A stretch of DNA of 64,000 nucleotides from Phlyctochytrium arcticum (taxonomy: Eukaryota; Chytridiomycota; Chytridiomycetes; Chytridiales; Chytridiaceae), in NCBI GenBank assembly GCA_025602905.1, contig JAHLKI010000046.1, forward strand, positions 62,001 to 126,000, read 5' to 3'. Positions 47,393-57,493 of this stretch are shown in pieces. Numbering within the stretch: position 1 is the stretch's first letter; every line of letters starts with the position of its first letter. The notes beneath the pieces are model-generated. The model had not been told where the DNA came from. It saw only the letters and a program-made list of their open reading frames with translations, and did not search any database. The translations under genes were made by a program, and so were the position numbers.

Positions 47393-49973
47393 TCAATGCC
47401 CATGGAATGGATGCAGAGAACTCAGCGTCTTCCAAATCGGCAGATGAGTGATCGGGCTCCAGATCAATGGGGACAGAGGGGGGACGCGACGGAGAAGAAG
47501 ATGGTCTAGCCAAGACCTCATCTTTCCAATCACTAAAGTAATCCGCTGTCCTTGATTTAGTTGACCGGTTGATAATATCAGACGCCCGCTGGAGAAAGTG
47601 CTTTACCGCATTACCACGCGGCGCACCATTGAGGCTAGCAGGGTTGTCAGACAATGGGTCAAATGAATGATCCACGTCGAACTGCAGTCTTTCGAGATGC
47701 GCCAAGAAGGCCGGCTTGTAGTGGGCATCGATCAAAACTTCAAGGGTGTTACCAACCCACGAGAGGTTGTGAATCTGAGTCAGGCGGATATGGAAGGCAT
47801 ACATCGCCTTCTTTACTTTACCAAACGGCAAGCGGGGAAAGTTAGAGATATACACTCTTTTTAACTCATGCTTCGATTCCTCTTCTGGGGTATGCTGCTT
47901 TCGCAGTCTTTGGCGAGCTTCAATGGCGGCTTTCGATTCCTTTTCCAACATCAAAAGACCAGCACGGACATCGCTCTGCGTTTTTTCATCATTGAAGCGA
48001 GACGCTATGTCGGCAAAAGTTGGCCGGCCTCTAGTGTCATTTTCAGGACCGGCGACATTGCGGGACGAGACATTTCGCATGGGAGAAGGAACTGGGACCC
48101 AGCCGTTTTGTTCTGTTAACGAACTCGCGGCGGCCTTCGAAAGTGGGGCTGGTGGAACTGTACCACGGCTCTGGTTTGCGATAGAGTTTGTTCCATTGGC
48201 AATGGTTCCATTCTGACCCGCCGCTTGTTCTATCCGAGCACGTTGTTCCGTGTTTACCCGAGGAAGCCTATTGCGCTTAGCAGGAGGAGCGGGTATAGCC
48301 GGGGGCTGAGCTGGGATTCGGGTTATATGTTGTGGCGTTGGGGGCGCGATGACAGGGGTAATTGGGGGGTGAGCTGCTTGTTTCTTTTCCCCCGAGGCCT
48401 TCTTGACTGATTGATTTCCTTGCTTTTGCTTCTGACTCGCACCAAACTGGGCAGCCATCCTTTCCTCCAACTTGCGCTCAAACTGTTCATCGATCCGCTC
48501 CAACCGAGCATTCAGCGCATCGTTGAATTGGTCCATGTTCTTCTGCAACTGCTCCTGCATCAGAGACATCGCCCGCTCCAGGTAACCGTTGCGTTTCTTC
48601 AATTTCTCATTCTCCTCGCGCAGGATTGCTAATTCCCACTGAGCAGAGCCTTCGACCGCTTTTACGACACCGCTTTCGCCAGCCTTCCCTTCAGGAGGAC
48701 CAGTACTTTCCTTCCGCTCATGAACGACTATCTTTGGACCTTGCGCTCGCTTCCGTGGCGACTCCTTTGGCTCTTCACGTTCCGCTAAATTGCTGAGGCG
48801 ACGTCGTCCGCGCTCGACGCTACTATCGACCGTGCGGGATGCACTACGCTGTCTCTGTTGAACCGAGGCCGACCGTTGACTGTTGAGAGCGCTGTTCGGC
48901 TTTGATGTGACTTTTTGCCTGACTGACTGATGCTTCTTCGCTACAGGTTCTCGCTGGGCACCTCCCTTCAAGCGAGCTTTCGTCTGCGGCCTACTTTCCG
49001 CTTCATTCTCAACGTCGGCTTCATCGGCCTCATCCAGATTAATGCGACCTGCTTCACTGACAATTGGCTCACTTTCCAAGACACCGTCCGCACGACTTCC
49101 CTTGTCACCGCGGGACCTTTCCTTACTCTTTGCGACAGCTTTCACTGTACCCGTTGTTCCTCGGAGGCGTTCATCTTGAGCAACCGCCTCAAAAGCCTGC
49201 AACAAATCACGTACTTCGTCGTCGTTGCCACCACCACCGTCTTCACCGCTATTATCGTTGCCATCATCACCACCGTCTTCACCGCTATTATCGTTGCCAA
49301 CAACCGGCCCGTGTTCACCATTCTCAACCACGCTGTCATCGCCTGCACCGTCCCGACCATCATGCCGCCCAGTACCATTCTCTCCGGTCACTGCCTCCTT
49401 TTCATCGACACCGTCGTCACCATCACCACGTTCAACCGCTATCTCTTCCTCAAAGACATCGTCGTCCCTTTCACGCCCAACCACTTTGCCCTTGGTGCGC
49501 CCATTGCCAATCACCACTTCCTCATCAAATTCCTCATCATCACGACCAAGATAAGCATCGACATCATCGTCAAATAGATTGGCATCGCTATCATTGTCAG
49601 ATACGTCCAAACCCAGGCTGGCAACGTCGTCCTTCCACCCTTGACTACGGGATCTCGTCCCCTTCTCACGCAACTTGCCTTCGCGACGCATATGCTTATG
49701 CACTTCTTCAACCGCACACCGTTCTCCATCAGACTGCTCATTGGCACTCAGGAACTCATCGTCCCCGTTCGCCGCGGCACCACTGCTTGCAAACTGAGAC
49801 CAACCACGGTCTCTCTGCTCTGACACTGGCACACGCTGTGCCCTTCCCTGCGCCTTTCCAAAAAAGCTTGTCACCAGCTGCGTTGTTTTCGATGCAACGG
49901 GACTCTTGACCGCAAGCTTCTTCTTGGCTACACTGCCATCGGCATCAGGGTGAGAAGCTGGTTGGCGGGCACT
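47388..49973 (-). CDS. LINE A ORF1: RNA-binding-type protein, 5' truncated
   Basis: Open for about 861 codons up to the telomeric junction, with no ATG there, so the N-terminus is missing. The N-terminal third is strongly acidic (NLFDDDVDAYLGRDDEEFDE and Gly/Asp/Glu-rich stretches at about 49100-49600). The middle is basic and Ser-rich. A coiled coil follows (LAILREENEKLKKRNGYLER, QFERKLEERMAAQFG). The C-terminal part HELKRVYISNFPRLPFGKVK, LSWVGNTLEVLI resembles the RRM-like domain of LINE ORF1 proteins and matches LINE E ORF1 in position (LELSFIGANILELLV). ORF1 of LINEs coats the RNA to form the transposition particle. Confidence 0.75.
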   Translation of the reverse strand, partial: SARQPASHPDADGSVAKKKLAVKSPVASKTTQLVTSFFGKAQGRAQRVPVSEQRDRGWSQFASSGAAANGDDEFLSANEQSDGERCAVEEVHKHMRREGKLREKGTRSRSQGWKDDVASLGLDVSDNDSDANLFDDDVDAYLGRDDEEFDEEVVIGNGRTKGKVVGRERDDDVFEEEIAVERGDGDDGVDEKEAVTGENGTGRHDGRDGAGDDSVVENGEHGPVVGNDNSGEDGGDDGNDNSGEDGGGGNDDEVRDLLQAFEAVAQDERLRGTTGTVKAVAKSKERSRGDKGSRADGVLESEPIVSEAGRINLDEADEADVENEAESRPQTKARLKGGAQREPVAKKHQSVRQKVTSKPNSALNSQRSASVQQRQRSASRTVDSSVERGRRRLSNLAEREEPKESPRKRAQGPKIVVHERKESTGPPEGKAGESGVVKAVEGSAQWELAILREENEKLKKRNGYLERAMSLMQEQLQKNMDQFNDALNARLERIDEQFERKLEERMAAQFGASQKQKQGNQSVKKASGEKKQAAHPPITPVIAPPTPQHITRIPAQPPAIPAPPAKRNRLPRVNTEQRARIEQAAGQNGTIANGTNSIANQSRGTVPPAPLSKAAASSLTEQNGWVPVPSPMRNVSSRNVAGPENDTRGRPTFADIASRFNDEKTQSDVRAGLLMLEKESKAAIEARQRLRKQHTPEEESKHELKRVYISNFPRLPFGKVKKAMYAFHIRLTQIHNLSWVGNTLEVLIDAHYKPAFLAHLERLQFDVDHSFDPLSDNPASLNGAPRGNAVKHFLQRASDIINRSTKSRTADYFSDWKDEVLARPSSSPSRPPSVPIDLEPDHSSADLEDAEFSASIPWALI

Positions 49974-49975
49974 CT

Positions 49976-49999
49976 TTAGGGTTAGGAGTTAGGGTTCGT
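49976..49999 (+). repeat. Telomeric repeat tract at junction 2 (LINE A 5' end / LINE B 3' end)
   Basis: tttagggttaggagttagg then gttcg lies between the 5'-truncated edge of LINE A and the 3' end of LINE B. The part GGAGTTAGGGTTCG also occurs at junction 4, so it probably belongs to the element's own 3' terminus. Confidence 0.8.
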
Positions 50000-50300
50000 T
50001 TAATTCAGAAGAGTGTGTAGAAATACAAGAAGTAGATCTACAAGCTATCTATCTAAAGACTAGACCAAAAGTCAAGAAAAAATGCAGAACTAAGGTAAAA
50101 TGTGTCAGGAAAGGGAGTAGATGACGAGAACAAATAGAAGAGTACGCCGGAAGGTACGCTCTATGATGTCTGTAGGTATCCAGAAGTAGTCCATAGGGAT
50201 CTTGGTTTGTTTGGGACCAAAATGTGTGGGAAAAATGACAAATGTTGTGTTTTTGTGGCAAAGATGATGAGGTATTGTGTCGTTTGGGAGTAGTAAATCT

Positions 50301-50735
50301 TGTAGAGGGCGTTGAGTTGGATTGAAATGATTAGGGCCATATTGATCCAGAGCTGAGATATGAGGCAGTGGCAAGAAAATGGTGGCGAGGGTGAGATTTG
50401 TGACCAAAGTAATGAAGCAAGGTGACTTGCTGCCTAGTTGAATCTTGTAGCGGGCGTTGACGTGAGTTGAAATGATTAAGGGCATGTCGAGTCAGCGGTC
50501 TTGTATGAGGTAATGGCAAGGAAATGGCGGCAAAGGTGTGAATTGTGATCAAACTGATCAAACAATGTGACTTGCGGGTGTAGATAATCGTGTAGAGGGC
50601 GTCAACTTGAATTGAAATGGTGAGGGACATTTTGACTCAGCGACGTTGTATGAGGTGGTGGCTAACAAATGGCAAAAAGACCGGAGATGTCATCAAAAAC
50701 ATGAAGCCATGCGGCTAGGACGTTGATGATGCATA
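50301..50735 (-). repeat. 145-bp tandem repeats in the LINE B 3' region (three copies)
   Basis: Units begin at tgtag 50301, 50446 and 50591, exactly 145 bp apart, each with gggcgt, ttgaaatg and atgaggcagtgg-like blocks. The units have diverged from one another but keep the same period as in LINE A. Confidence 0.75.
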
Positions 50736-51701
50736 GAAAAGGTGCTGGGGATGTTGTTTGAGGGTGTAGGTGTCGAAAGAGGTCAATTGTACTATGCTAG
50801 GTCTTGAATAGCGAGCATGGTGCTGCGCAACGACCTGCGCAGTAGAGAAGCATCTTGTGCGCAATTCGAAATCCAAAGACGTCGCCGGGTGGAGGGAGTG
50901 ATGCAACGACGATGAGTGGACGTTGAAGATGGCAACGAATGGGCGGTTGGTGTCAAAAGAGGTGAAAAATGTCGAAATCCTTGAGGGGGTACCAAACACA
51001 CCCGCGACGTTGAAGAAGACGATGAAGAAGGGGAATCAGAGACCCGGGGAGCTGGCGGGTGATGGGGGGAGTGTTGAGGAAGGCGTGGTCCAATTTGCAA
51101 CCAAATCCGGTACGATTTGCTTAATTGAAGCGGTCCAGTAGGGCAGTGGGAAAAACGCGCAGTAACAGTTCCTCCCAGAATGGCGAAGCCATTCTGAACC
51201 CAGGACACAGGGGGACTTCGAGCGGCATCCCGAAGGGATGCAGAAAGGTAAGAGGTGTCTGCTGTTGATTGAGTATGATGCCCATAGAGCCGTCCGTGAC
51301 CGTTTTCCCGCGATTTACCACCGTGACGGACAATGACAGTGAACTTGACGAAATCAGCCCATACGACGCTGAATACATTGTCGTTGGTAGGGAATACGTG
51401 GGAAATGGTGTGGAACAAATCTGACAGCCAACGGAGACACCTCACCTAAGGCGAAATGACACAGAGGCGTGGTACCCAAAATCGCCACGGCCCGTCCCTT
51501 CAGTACAACGTACGCACCGTAACGTCTACCACTGCAGCAAAAATCCAGAAGCAGCAGACAAAGTATACGGAGAGAGGCACGAAGCAGAAACCGAAGTTTC
51601 AGAGGTGGGAGAAGGATTTGGTGACTGGTATAGGGGGAGTGGCAAGAGATGAGCGGCATTTGATGGAAACATGGGCTAGCTTACTGGGCATTACGCCAGG
51701 G

Positions 51702-52144
51702 ACGCCCGGCACGAGGCCGAACGTATGGCCACCTGTCGGCCGTGCCCAGAGGTTGGGGGAGAGATGGGGTTGATGGTGTAGGGGGGTGGTGAGAGGTGTG
51801 CGGCAAATGGAGGAAACATGGGCTAGCTTACTGGGCATTACACCAGGGACGCCCAGCACGAGGCCGAGCGTATGGCCACCTTTCGGCCGTGCCCAGAGGT
51901 TGGGGGAGAGATGGGGTTGATGGTGTAGGGGGGGTGGCGGGTGATGTGTCGAAGTTGGCGTAGGCGTAAGCTTTCTTGCTGAAACTTTTACCAGTGACGC
52001 CCAGCACTAGGCCGAGCGTTTGGTGCACACTTGATGTCGGTAGGGGGGAAACTGGAGAAGGGGTATCGAATTTTCAAAATGGAAAAAATATCGCGGGACC
52101 CGACCTCATATCAAAAAATCCAGAGAGTAGCTCCACTGCTGCAC
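51702..52144 (-). repeat. ~148-bp tandem repeats in the LINE B 3' region (three copies)
   Basis: acgccc boxes at 51702, 51849 and 51997 (147 and 148 bp apart), each preceded by ccaggg or ccagtg and followed by gaggccgaacgtatgg-like sequence. The first two units are nearly identical. Confidence 0.7.
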
Positions 52145-52822
52145 CGAAGTGACCAGAAGGTGTGGAAACATGTACCCGAAGGTAGACTGGAGGATAAGGC
52201 GAGGGATGAGATGTGGGGTGTTGAAAAATACGGTGTTGAGAGTCGATATCGGCCAAAATTTCGAACTTCGTCAAAAGAGCCTCAATCCAGAAGTGGTGTC
52301 GTGAGTTGATAGAGAACATCGTCCCATTCAATAAACTGCAGGTTGGAGTTCGGTCGGAAGCAGATCAATTAAGAGAAGTTTAGGAATACGGCAGGTACTT
52401 ATCCAATAAGACCGGAATTGATAATGCGACACGTCCAGAGCTCCAACGGCCATCGGACTTTCACCTCTTGGCCCGCAAGGGATATTTCGAGAGTTGGATG
52501 GAGGAGTGGGAGGGGTATGGGGATGTTGGGGGGTGCTCGACTCGTCACTGCCGGCGGCGTGCCCGAAGGACCCGCGCAACGTGGTTGTGAGCCACGGGCA
52601 AGTGACGAGGAGGGGAGAGCTTTCGCAGGGTGGTTGTTGAGAGGGTTATGGAGGGGTGACTTGAGGAGTGGTGTATGAAAGGTGTCAAGAAAGTGATGAA
52701 CCGTTGATTAATGTCGGTTTTGGAACTGGTGCTTGTCTGTTGAAATTTGAGATCTGGTGCTGACGTAATCACCGTTTGGAGCGGAAATCTTGAAGAGTTG
52801 CAAAAGTTGAGAGACAAGGACC

Positions 52823-55732
52823 TCAAGAGGAACCAGAGGCGACGGGGGATGGGAGCAGCTCGGCAACTGATGGTTGGGGAAGAGCGGGAGGTGGTCTTGT
52901 CAGTGCTTTTTGCTCCTCGGCATCACCCCATTCTTCTTCAAAGAGATCGGCGTAAACAGACTTGAGCAAGCGAGCAAACAAATAGCCGTCCCCGTGGTTC
53001 AACGCAGCGTCCAGAGCCGAATACAGTTCACCATCCAGGTTTGCCAAATGAAGCCGCTTCCTATCAAAGGTGATCCAAGTATCCAACTGGGACCATTCCG
53101 CGAGCGCTTCAAAACCAGGCAAGGCACAGGTGATCATACACCGGCGGTTGGCAGCTCTCTTGCAAACTCCACACATCTTGCGACCCATCATCGTATTCTC
53201 CCGCCAATGCAGCGCCCATGATCGGAGCGCAACGGGTTGAATCCAAAATGCACGGTCGATGTATGTGCCAGGCCGGCGGTTGAGAATGTAAGCGGGTAGT
53301 TGAGCGCCCGGGCCGACTTGATTGACACGACGTTGAACAATGTCTTCAACGCCCTTCTTGCGAATCCAAGCTTTCCAACCAATGCGAGGACGTTCTCCTT
53401 CCTTCAGATCCGCGATACCGGCGGCAGTCATCCAAGCTTCTATCTCCACCGGTTTCCGCAGACACCGTGGCAATATGGCATTGATAGATAACTCCGAGAC
53501 GCCGGGGTTGACAACAGACGATAAGTGAAACAACGGGTTTGAGCGGGGCATCCAGTCCAAGTGGATATAGTAGGAACCAATCATGGTCACCGCACGGTGA
53601 TCCCATTTGCCCAACGCCGACATACTTTCGTGCAACCCGCGCGGCGGCAGTCTTCCGAAGATCCATTCCAGCCCGCGGATATGAAGTTGTTCCAACCCAT
53701 CTCGCGTTTGCTTGCGATCTTGATCATGCATACTCCAAACCCAAAAGGCGGGAAGACCGAAGTCAGTGTGGGATCGCACAAAGATCTTGTAAAGTGTCAA
53801 GCGGACATTTTCACACCAAAGATCGCCGCTAAGCATCAGTGCCTTCAGCATTTTGTTTGCCTTGCTCAGTCGAACCTCCAGATGTTCTGACCAAATGATG
53901 CCGCGGGATGAAGTGGGGAAGCCCAGATACCGGTAACTGGACACATTTGGCACGGCCTTACCGGAGAGTATCAACTCCGGCGGGCCATCCGCGTCCCAGC
54001 TACCTTTCCAGGTTATCCCGCACTTCTTGTGATTAAATATCATGTCATTTAATGTTGCCCAGGCCGAGCAGGCGTCCAGAAACATTTGCGCTTCTTGGAT
54101 GTCCAAAGGCTGTAATTTCAAATCATCGGCATACCCAAGGATAGGAGGAAATCGGCGTGAGGCAATGTCTGTAAATTCATTGATGAAAACGAGCAGCGAG
54201 TCTATGAAGATGTTGAAAAGGAGTGGGGATAGGAGTGACCCTTGAAAGAGACCACACTCCCGTTCCAATGAACTAGTCAAAACTCCATTGACCACAAATC
54301 TAGACGATGGCTGCCGACACATCATACTGGATATCAGAGCCAGTGCCCACACACCAGCTCCGGCTTGTCTTGCCCGTTCCAAAATCAAATGAAATCGGAC
54401 GCGGTCATAGGCAGCTTTGAGGTCAAGGTAAATAGAGATATCCGCCCCTAAACGGATACTTTCATCACTGACTAACGCTTGAGTTGTTGCCGCATGCCGA
54501 GACCGGAAACCGCCCTGTGCTGGATGCACCGCGCTCCACGGCTCTTTTTCAAAAACAGACAAGACTCGGCGTTCAAACAATCGACGCAACACCGAAGTGT
54601 TTGATATAGGCCGGGTGTCCTCCGGGGCGACTTTGTCGCCCACCACCTTGGCCAATAACGTAACGTTCGAGGAGTTCCAACAGAGCGGTGTGGTCCCCAA
54701 CCGGACACACAGGAAAAAGAATAAAGAGATATGTGAGGCGAAAACTTTGCTACTCATCAACGCTTTCAGCAACACTGGCGGGACATTGTCCGGACCTGAA
54801 CTCTTCTCAGACGGGTAAGACTGAATGACTTTTTCCACTTGCTCCCATTCGCTAATTTGCTTGGCCATATCCTCCGCTTGCTGGTCATACTGTTCCGGGC
54901 AGTATGGGGCAAGTGGGGGATTAATTGAAGGACTCTTGAAAATGTCGGCATAGTGAGAGGTAACGGCATCCATTGCCGAAACAGTTGGATCATCCGTACC
55001 GATACGCGGTTGTTTGCCACGCATACTTCTCTTGAATAATCGGGTGGCGGTATTGGCATTGGTAATAAGACGCAAACTTTCTTGCATCTTATCCGGCCGC
55101 TTCTTTGCTTCCGAAGGAACATACGACCCGAGAACACGCTCGCCAACATCAAATATCCAGAGAGAAAGAGCTTCACCAATAACATCAATAACTTCTTGAC
55201 GTTCATCGAGAGAAAAGGACGGGCCATCGCTTTTCAAACGAGCAAGGGCGTAGGTCAACTTCAACTCATCCAAATCATATTGCTGAATGAGTTTTTTCTG
55301 GATCCGTTCATCACAAAGATACTTTGTGAAGAGGCGACGGGTAGGAGACTCTTGGGTTGCGGGAGGTGTCAAAGGCGTAGTAGGTGAATGACTCCAACGA
55401 ATGCGCATCATGTCATGATCTGACTCGACGGGACTAGGGACATAGTGCCATTCAAGCTCAATGTCCTTGGCCAGGACATGATCCACACGACTAATTCCAC
55501 TCGCGGCCGGGATTAACCGCAAGCTTTGACGGGACGCACCGGTCCAGAAAGTCTTAGCGCGTGGGGCAGGATGGTTATTGAATTTCGCGGAATCACCGGT
55601 CTTTCGACCAAGGCGAACGTTGAAATCTCCAATAATGGCGACGGGGGGCGGCGTCGTTTGAGAAGAGATAATTGCGGAGACTTGTGGTTCGGGTAGAGAG
55701 GGAGGGAGGTAGATGAAGTGGAAGGGTGTGTT
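52823..55732 (-). CDS. LINE B ORF2: endonuclease (partial) and reverse transcriptase
   Basis: Open over its whole remaining length of about 970 codons. It starts at the truncation with YNTPFHFIYLPPSLPEP, then GDFNVRLGRKTGDSAKF, SRVDHVLAKD and VESDHDMM. The reverse-transcriptase block is complete: SSGPDNVPPVLLKA, HPAQGGFRSRHAATTQALV, SIYLDLKAAYDRV, GLFQGSLLSPLLFNIFIDSL, GYADDLKLQPL (about 54120-54140). The C-terminal knuckle CGVCKRAANRRCMITC is kept. No stop or frameshift was seen, so the copy looks young, but without the start and first endonuclease motifs it cannot act alone. Confidence 0.85.
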   Translation of the reverse strand, partial: NTPFHFIYLPPSLPEPQVSAIISSQTTPPPVAIIGDFNVRLGRKTGDSAKFNNHPAPRAKTFWTGASRQSLRLIPAASGISRVDHVLAKDIELEWHYVPSPVESDHDMMRIRWSHSPTTPLTPPATQESPTRRLFTKYLCDERIQKKLIQQYDLDELKLTYALARLKSDGPSFSLDERQEVIDVIGEALSLWIFDVGERVLGSYVPSEAKKRPDKMQESLRLITNANTATRLFKRSMRGKQPRIGTDDPTVSAMDAVTSHYADIFKSPSINPPLAPYCPEQYDQQAEDMAKQISEWEQVEKVIQSYPSEKSSGPDNVPPVLLKALMSSKVFASHISLFFFLCVRLGTTPLCWNSSNVTLLAKVVGDKVAPEDTRPISNTSVLRRLFERRVLSVFEKEPWSAVHPAQGGFRSRHAATTQALVSDESIRLGADISIYLDLKAAYDRVRFHLILERARQAGAGVWALALISSMMCRQPSSRFVVNGVLTSSLERECGLFQGSLLSPLLFNIFIDSLLVFINEFTDIASRRFPPILGYADDLKLQPLDIQEAQMFLDACSAWATLNDMIFNHKKCGITWKGSWDADGPPELILSGKAVPNVSSYRYLGFPTSSRGIIWSEHLEVRLSKANKMLKALMLSGDLWCENVRLTLYKIFVRSHTDFGLPAFWVWSMHDQDRKQTRDGLEQLHIRGLEWIFGRLPPRGLHESMSALGKWDHRAVTMIGSYYIHLDWMPRSNPLFHLSSVVNPGVSELSINAILPRCLRKPVEIEAWMTAAGIADLKEGERPRIGWKAWIRKKGVEDIVQRRVNQVGPGAQLPAYILNRRPGTYIDRAFWIQPVALRSWALHWRENTMMGRKMCGVCKRAANRRCMITCALPGFEALAEWSQLDTWITFDRKRLHLANLDGELYSALDAALNHGDGYLFARLLKSVYADLFEEEWGDAEEQKALTRPPPALPQPSVAELLPSPVASGSS

Positions 55733-55733
55733 G

Positions 55734-55743
55734 TAGGGTTAGG
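55734..55743 (+). repeat. Short telomeric tract at junction 3 (LINE B / unit C)
   Basis: agggttagga directly at the 5' truncation of LINE B and before the 3' end of unit C. Confidence 0.65.
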
Positions 55744-56948
55744 AATAACGGTTCTTATTAGGCTGGAGGCAATGTAGATACATCAGGTACTATCTAAATG
55801 ACTAAAGTAATCAAGCTACATAGAGAAATGTCCAAAAAAAAGTGAAAACAAGTATAAATGGTCGAAAAAGTAGCATAAATACGCCGTGAAACACGCCAAA
55901 GCATGGCCAGGATATGTCCAGTAACTCCAAAGAATAGTGTGGGAACTTGCAAATTCTCATGGAATGGGCAATTTTTGGGAGGAAACTTGAAATTTGAGAG
56001 AAAAGTTGAAATGGTGATAAAGGAAGTGAGGACCAGAGTTGTTAGGAGAGTTAACCGGCGTGCGCAGAGTAGTGCTGAGTTGAAATCAAGGGGCAGCAGG
56101 CTTGCTTTCTGAAAAAACTTTGTGGTAAGGTGGGAAAATGTGGAAAAAATGTCAACTTCATGCCTTGGGCATGATGAGAGAGCTTGAAAATGGTGTGTGC
56201 GGGGATTGCCATAGTCTACAAATGGTGTTACGGGAAGCTGTGCCGAGTTTGAGGTCATTTGAGTGATTTTTGATGGAGTTGGAAAAAATGAGGTATTGAT
56301 AGTGTTTTCCCATATTTTGCAGAAGTCATATTAGAATGAACAAATACGGCAGGAGGATGATGAGATTTCGCCCACAGTTGCCGGCATGGGTGGTGTATGG
56401 GGTGGTGGGGTCATACTGGCTGGATGGGCGCATTTCAGGGAGCGCAGTATGAGGGAAGAGGTGTTTTTTGTGGATGTCTGGTCTTGAAGAGCTGAAGGCA
56501 GGGAGAGATGATGGGCCTCACTAGTACATGTAGTAGTCGGAGCCAGGGCGGCTGTTGTTCATTGAGAGCCCAGATCGACTTAGGGACAGGAGACCACAGC
56601 AGGAGGAGAGAAGCGTGGGAAAAAAACGAAACTGGGTGATGTCGAGTCAACAACCGGCCAGAGACGGTCGACGCACATGCCCCATGGGCTGGCAAGCGGG
56701 GACGTGGATGAGTTGACTTAAGAGCATACCGCATTAGCACCAAAAGTGAGGCCAGGAGGGGAAATCGGGTGTTTTGCCGAAATAGTAGATTGCAAGACTT
56801 GAGGTATTGAATTCCAGTCAAAATGAGGCAAACTGATACTAGGGTATTCCATTTGGGTACCATTTCGAGGCTGGGACGAAGTCCCAGAACGAGAAATGCA
56901 TTTTGGAATTTGATGGGTTTTATTGTTGGTGGGTGGAGATGAATGCCA
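55744..56948 (-). mobile_element. Unit C: 3' fragment of a second LINE family
   Basis: About 1.2 kb with no retrotransposon ORF. It starts at a telomeric tract (ataacggttcttattagg) and ends at another. Its 3'-like features resemble the other units: short G-rich blocks and a stem-loop (56871-56887) identical to two in LINE E. It is interpreted as a strongly 5'-truncated element related to LINE E; orientation is inferred from the neighbours. Confidence 0.6.
56871..56887 (-). other. Stem-loop in unit C
   Basis: CTGGGACGAAGTCCCAG: a 7-bp perfect stem with a 3-base loop. The same 17 bases occur twice in LINE E. Confidence 0.6.
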
Positions 56949-56999
56949 GGGTTAGGAGTTAGGGTTCGTTAGGGTTAGGGTTAGGAGTTAGGGTTCGTT
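56949..56999 (+). repeat. Compound telomeric tract with an element stub, junction 4
   Basis: Reads agggttaggagttagggttc, then gttagggttagggttagg, then again GGAGTTAGGGTTCG. The first GGAGTTAGGGTTCG is the terminal signature of the A/B family without any following element, that is, a stub of roughly 15-20 bp between two telomere tracts. Confidence 0.75.
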
Positions 57000-57481
57000 T
57001 AATTCAGAAGAGTGTGTAGAAATACAAGAAGTAGATCTACAAGCTATCTATCTAAAGACTAGACCAAAAGTCAAGAAAAAATGCAGAACTAAGGTAAAAT
57101 GTGTCAGGAAAGGGAGTAGATGACGAGAACAAATAGAAGAGTACGCCGGAAGGTACGCTCTATGATGTCTGTAGGTATCCAGAAGTAGTCCATAGGGATC
57201 TTGGTTTGTTTGGGACCAAAATGTGTGGGAAAAATGACAAATGTTGTGTTTTTGTGGCAAAGATGATGAGGTATTGTGTCGTTTGGGAGTAGTAAATCTT
57301 GTAGAGGGCGTTGAGTTGGATTGAAATGATTAGGGCCATATTGATCCAGAGCTGAGATATGAGGCAGTGGCAAGAAAATGGTGGCGAGGGTGAGATTTGT
57401 GACCAAAGTAATGAAGCAAGGTGACTTGCTGCCTAGTTGAATCTTGTAGCGGGCGTTGACGTGAGTTGAAATGATTAAGGG
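57000..57481 (-). mobile_element. Unit D: 3'-end fragment identical to LINE B
   Basis: About 480 bp that appear base-for-base identical to LINE B 49998-50479 by eye, including two 145-bp-spaced tgtag boxes (57300 and 57445). It is cut at 57481, where cttagggttagg follows. It is a very short 5'-truncated copy, so it should have arrived recently. Confidence 0.8.
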
Positions 57482-57493
57482 CTTAGGGTTAGG
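57482..57493 (+). repeat. Telomeric tract at junction 5 (unit D / LINE E)
   Basis: cttagggttagg separates truncated unit D from the 3' end of LINE E (atgtgaggagagtg). Confidence 0.7.

Larger units (their letters stand above)
41685..49974 (-). mobile_element. LINE A: non-LTR retrotransposon, nearly full length
   Basis: About 8.3 kb in minus orientation: ORF1, ORF2 and a 2.5-kb 3' untranslated region. Its 3' end (plus-strand complement ggttcgtttaattcag) abuts the telomeric tract at 41668-41684. Its 5' end stops inside ORF1 against the next telomeric tract at 49976. ORF2 has an apurinic-type endonuclease and reverse transcriptase; no RNase H domain was recognised. No poly(A) tail is seen at the 3' junction; the 3' end continues straight into CCCTAA-type repeats. 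Confidence 0.85.
50000..55733 (-). mobile_element. LINE B: 5'-truncated copy of the same family as LINE A
   Basis: About 5.7 kb in minus orientation: a 2.8-kb 3' untranslated region and an ORF2 cut inside its endonuclease domain at 55733, where a telomeric tract begins. Sequence similarity to LINE A is high through ORF2 and the 3' region. ORF1 and the 5' end are absent. Confidence 0.85.

Noticed and set aside
48930..49909. Long plus-strand open frames rich in His/Pro or hydrophobic residues opposite LINE A ORF1
   Set aside because: They are the antisense of the acidic, low-complexity ORF1 region (GAC/GAA/GGC repeats) and have no independent motif.
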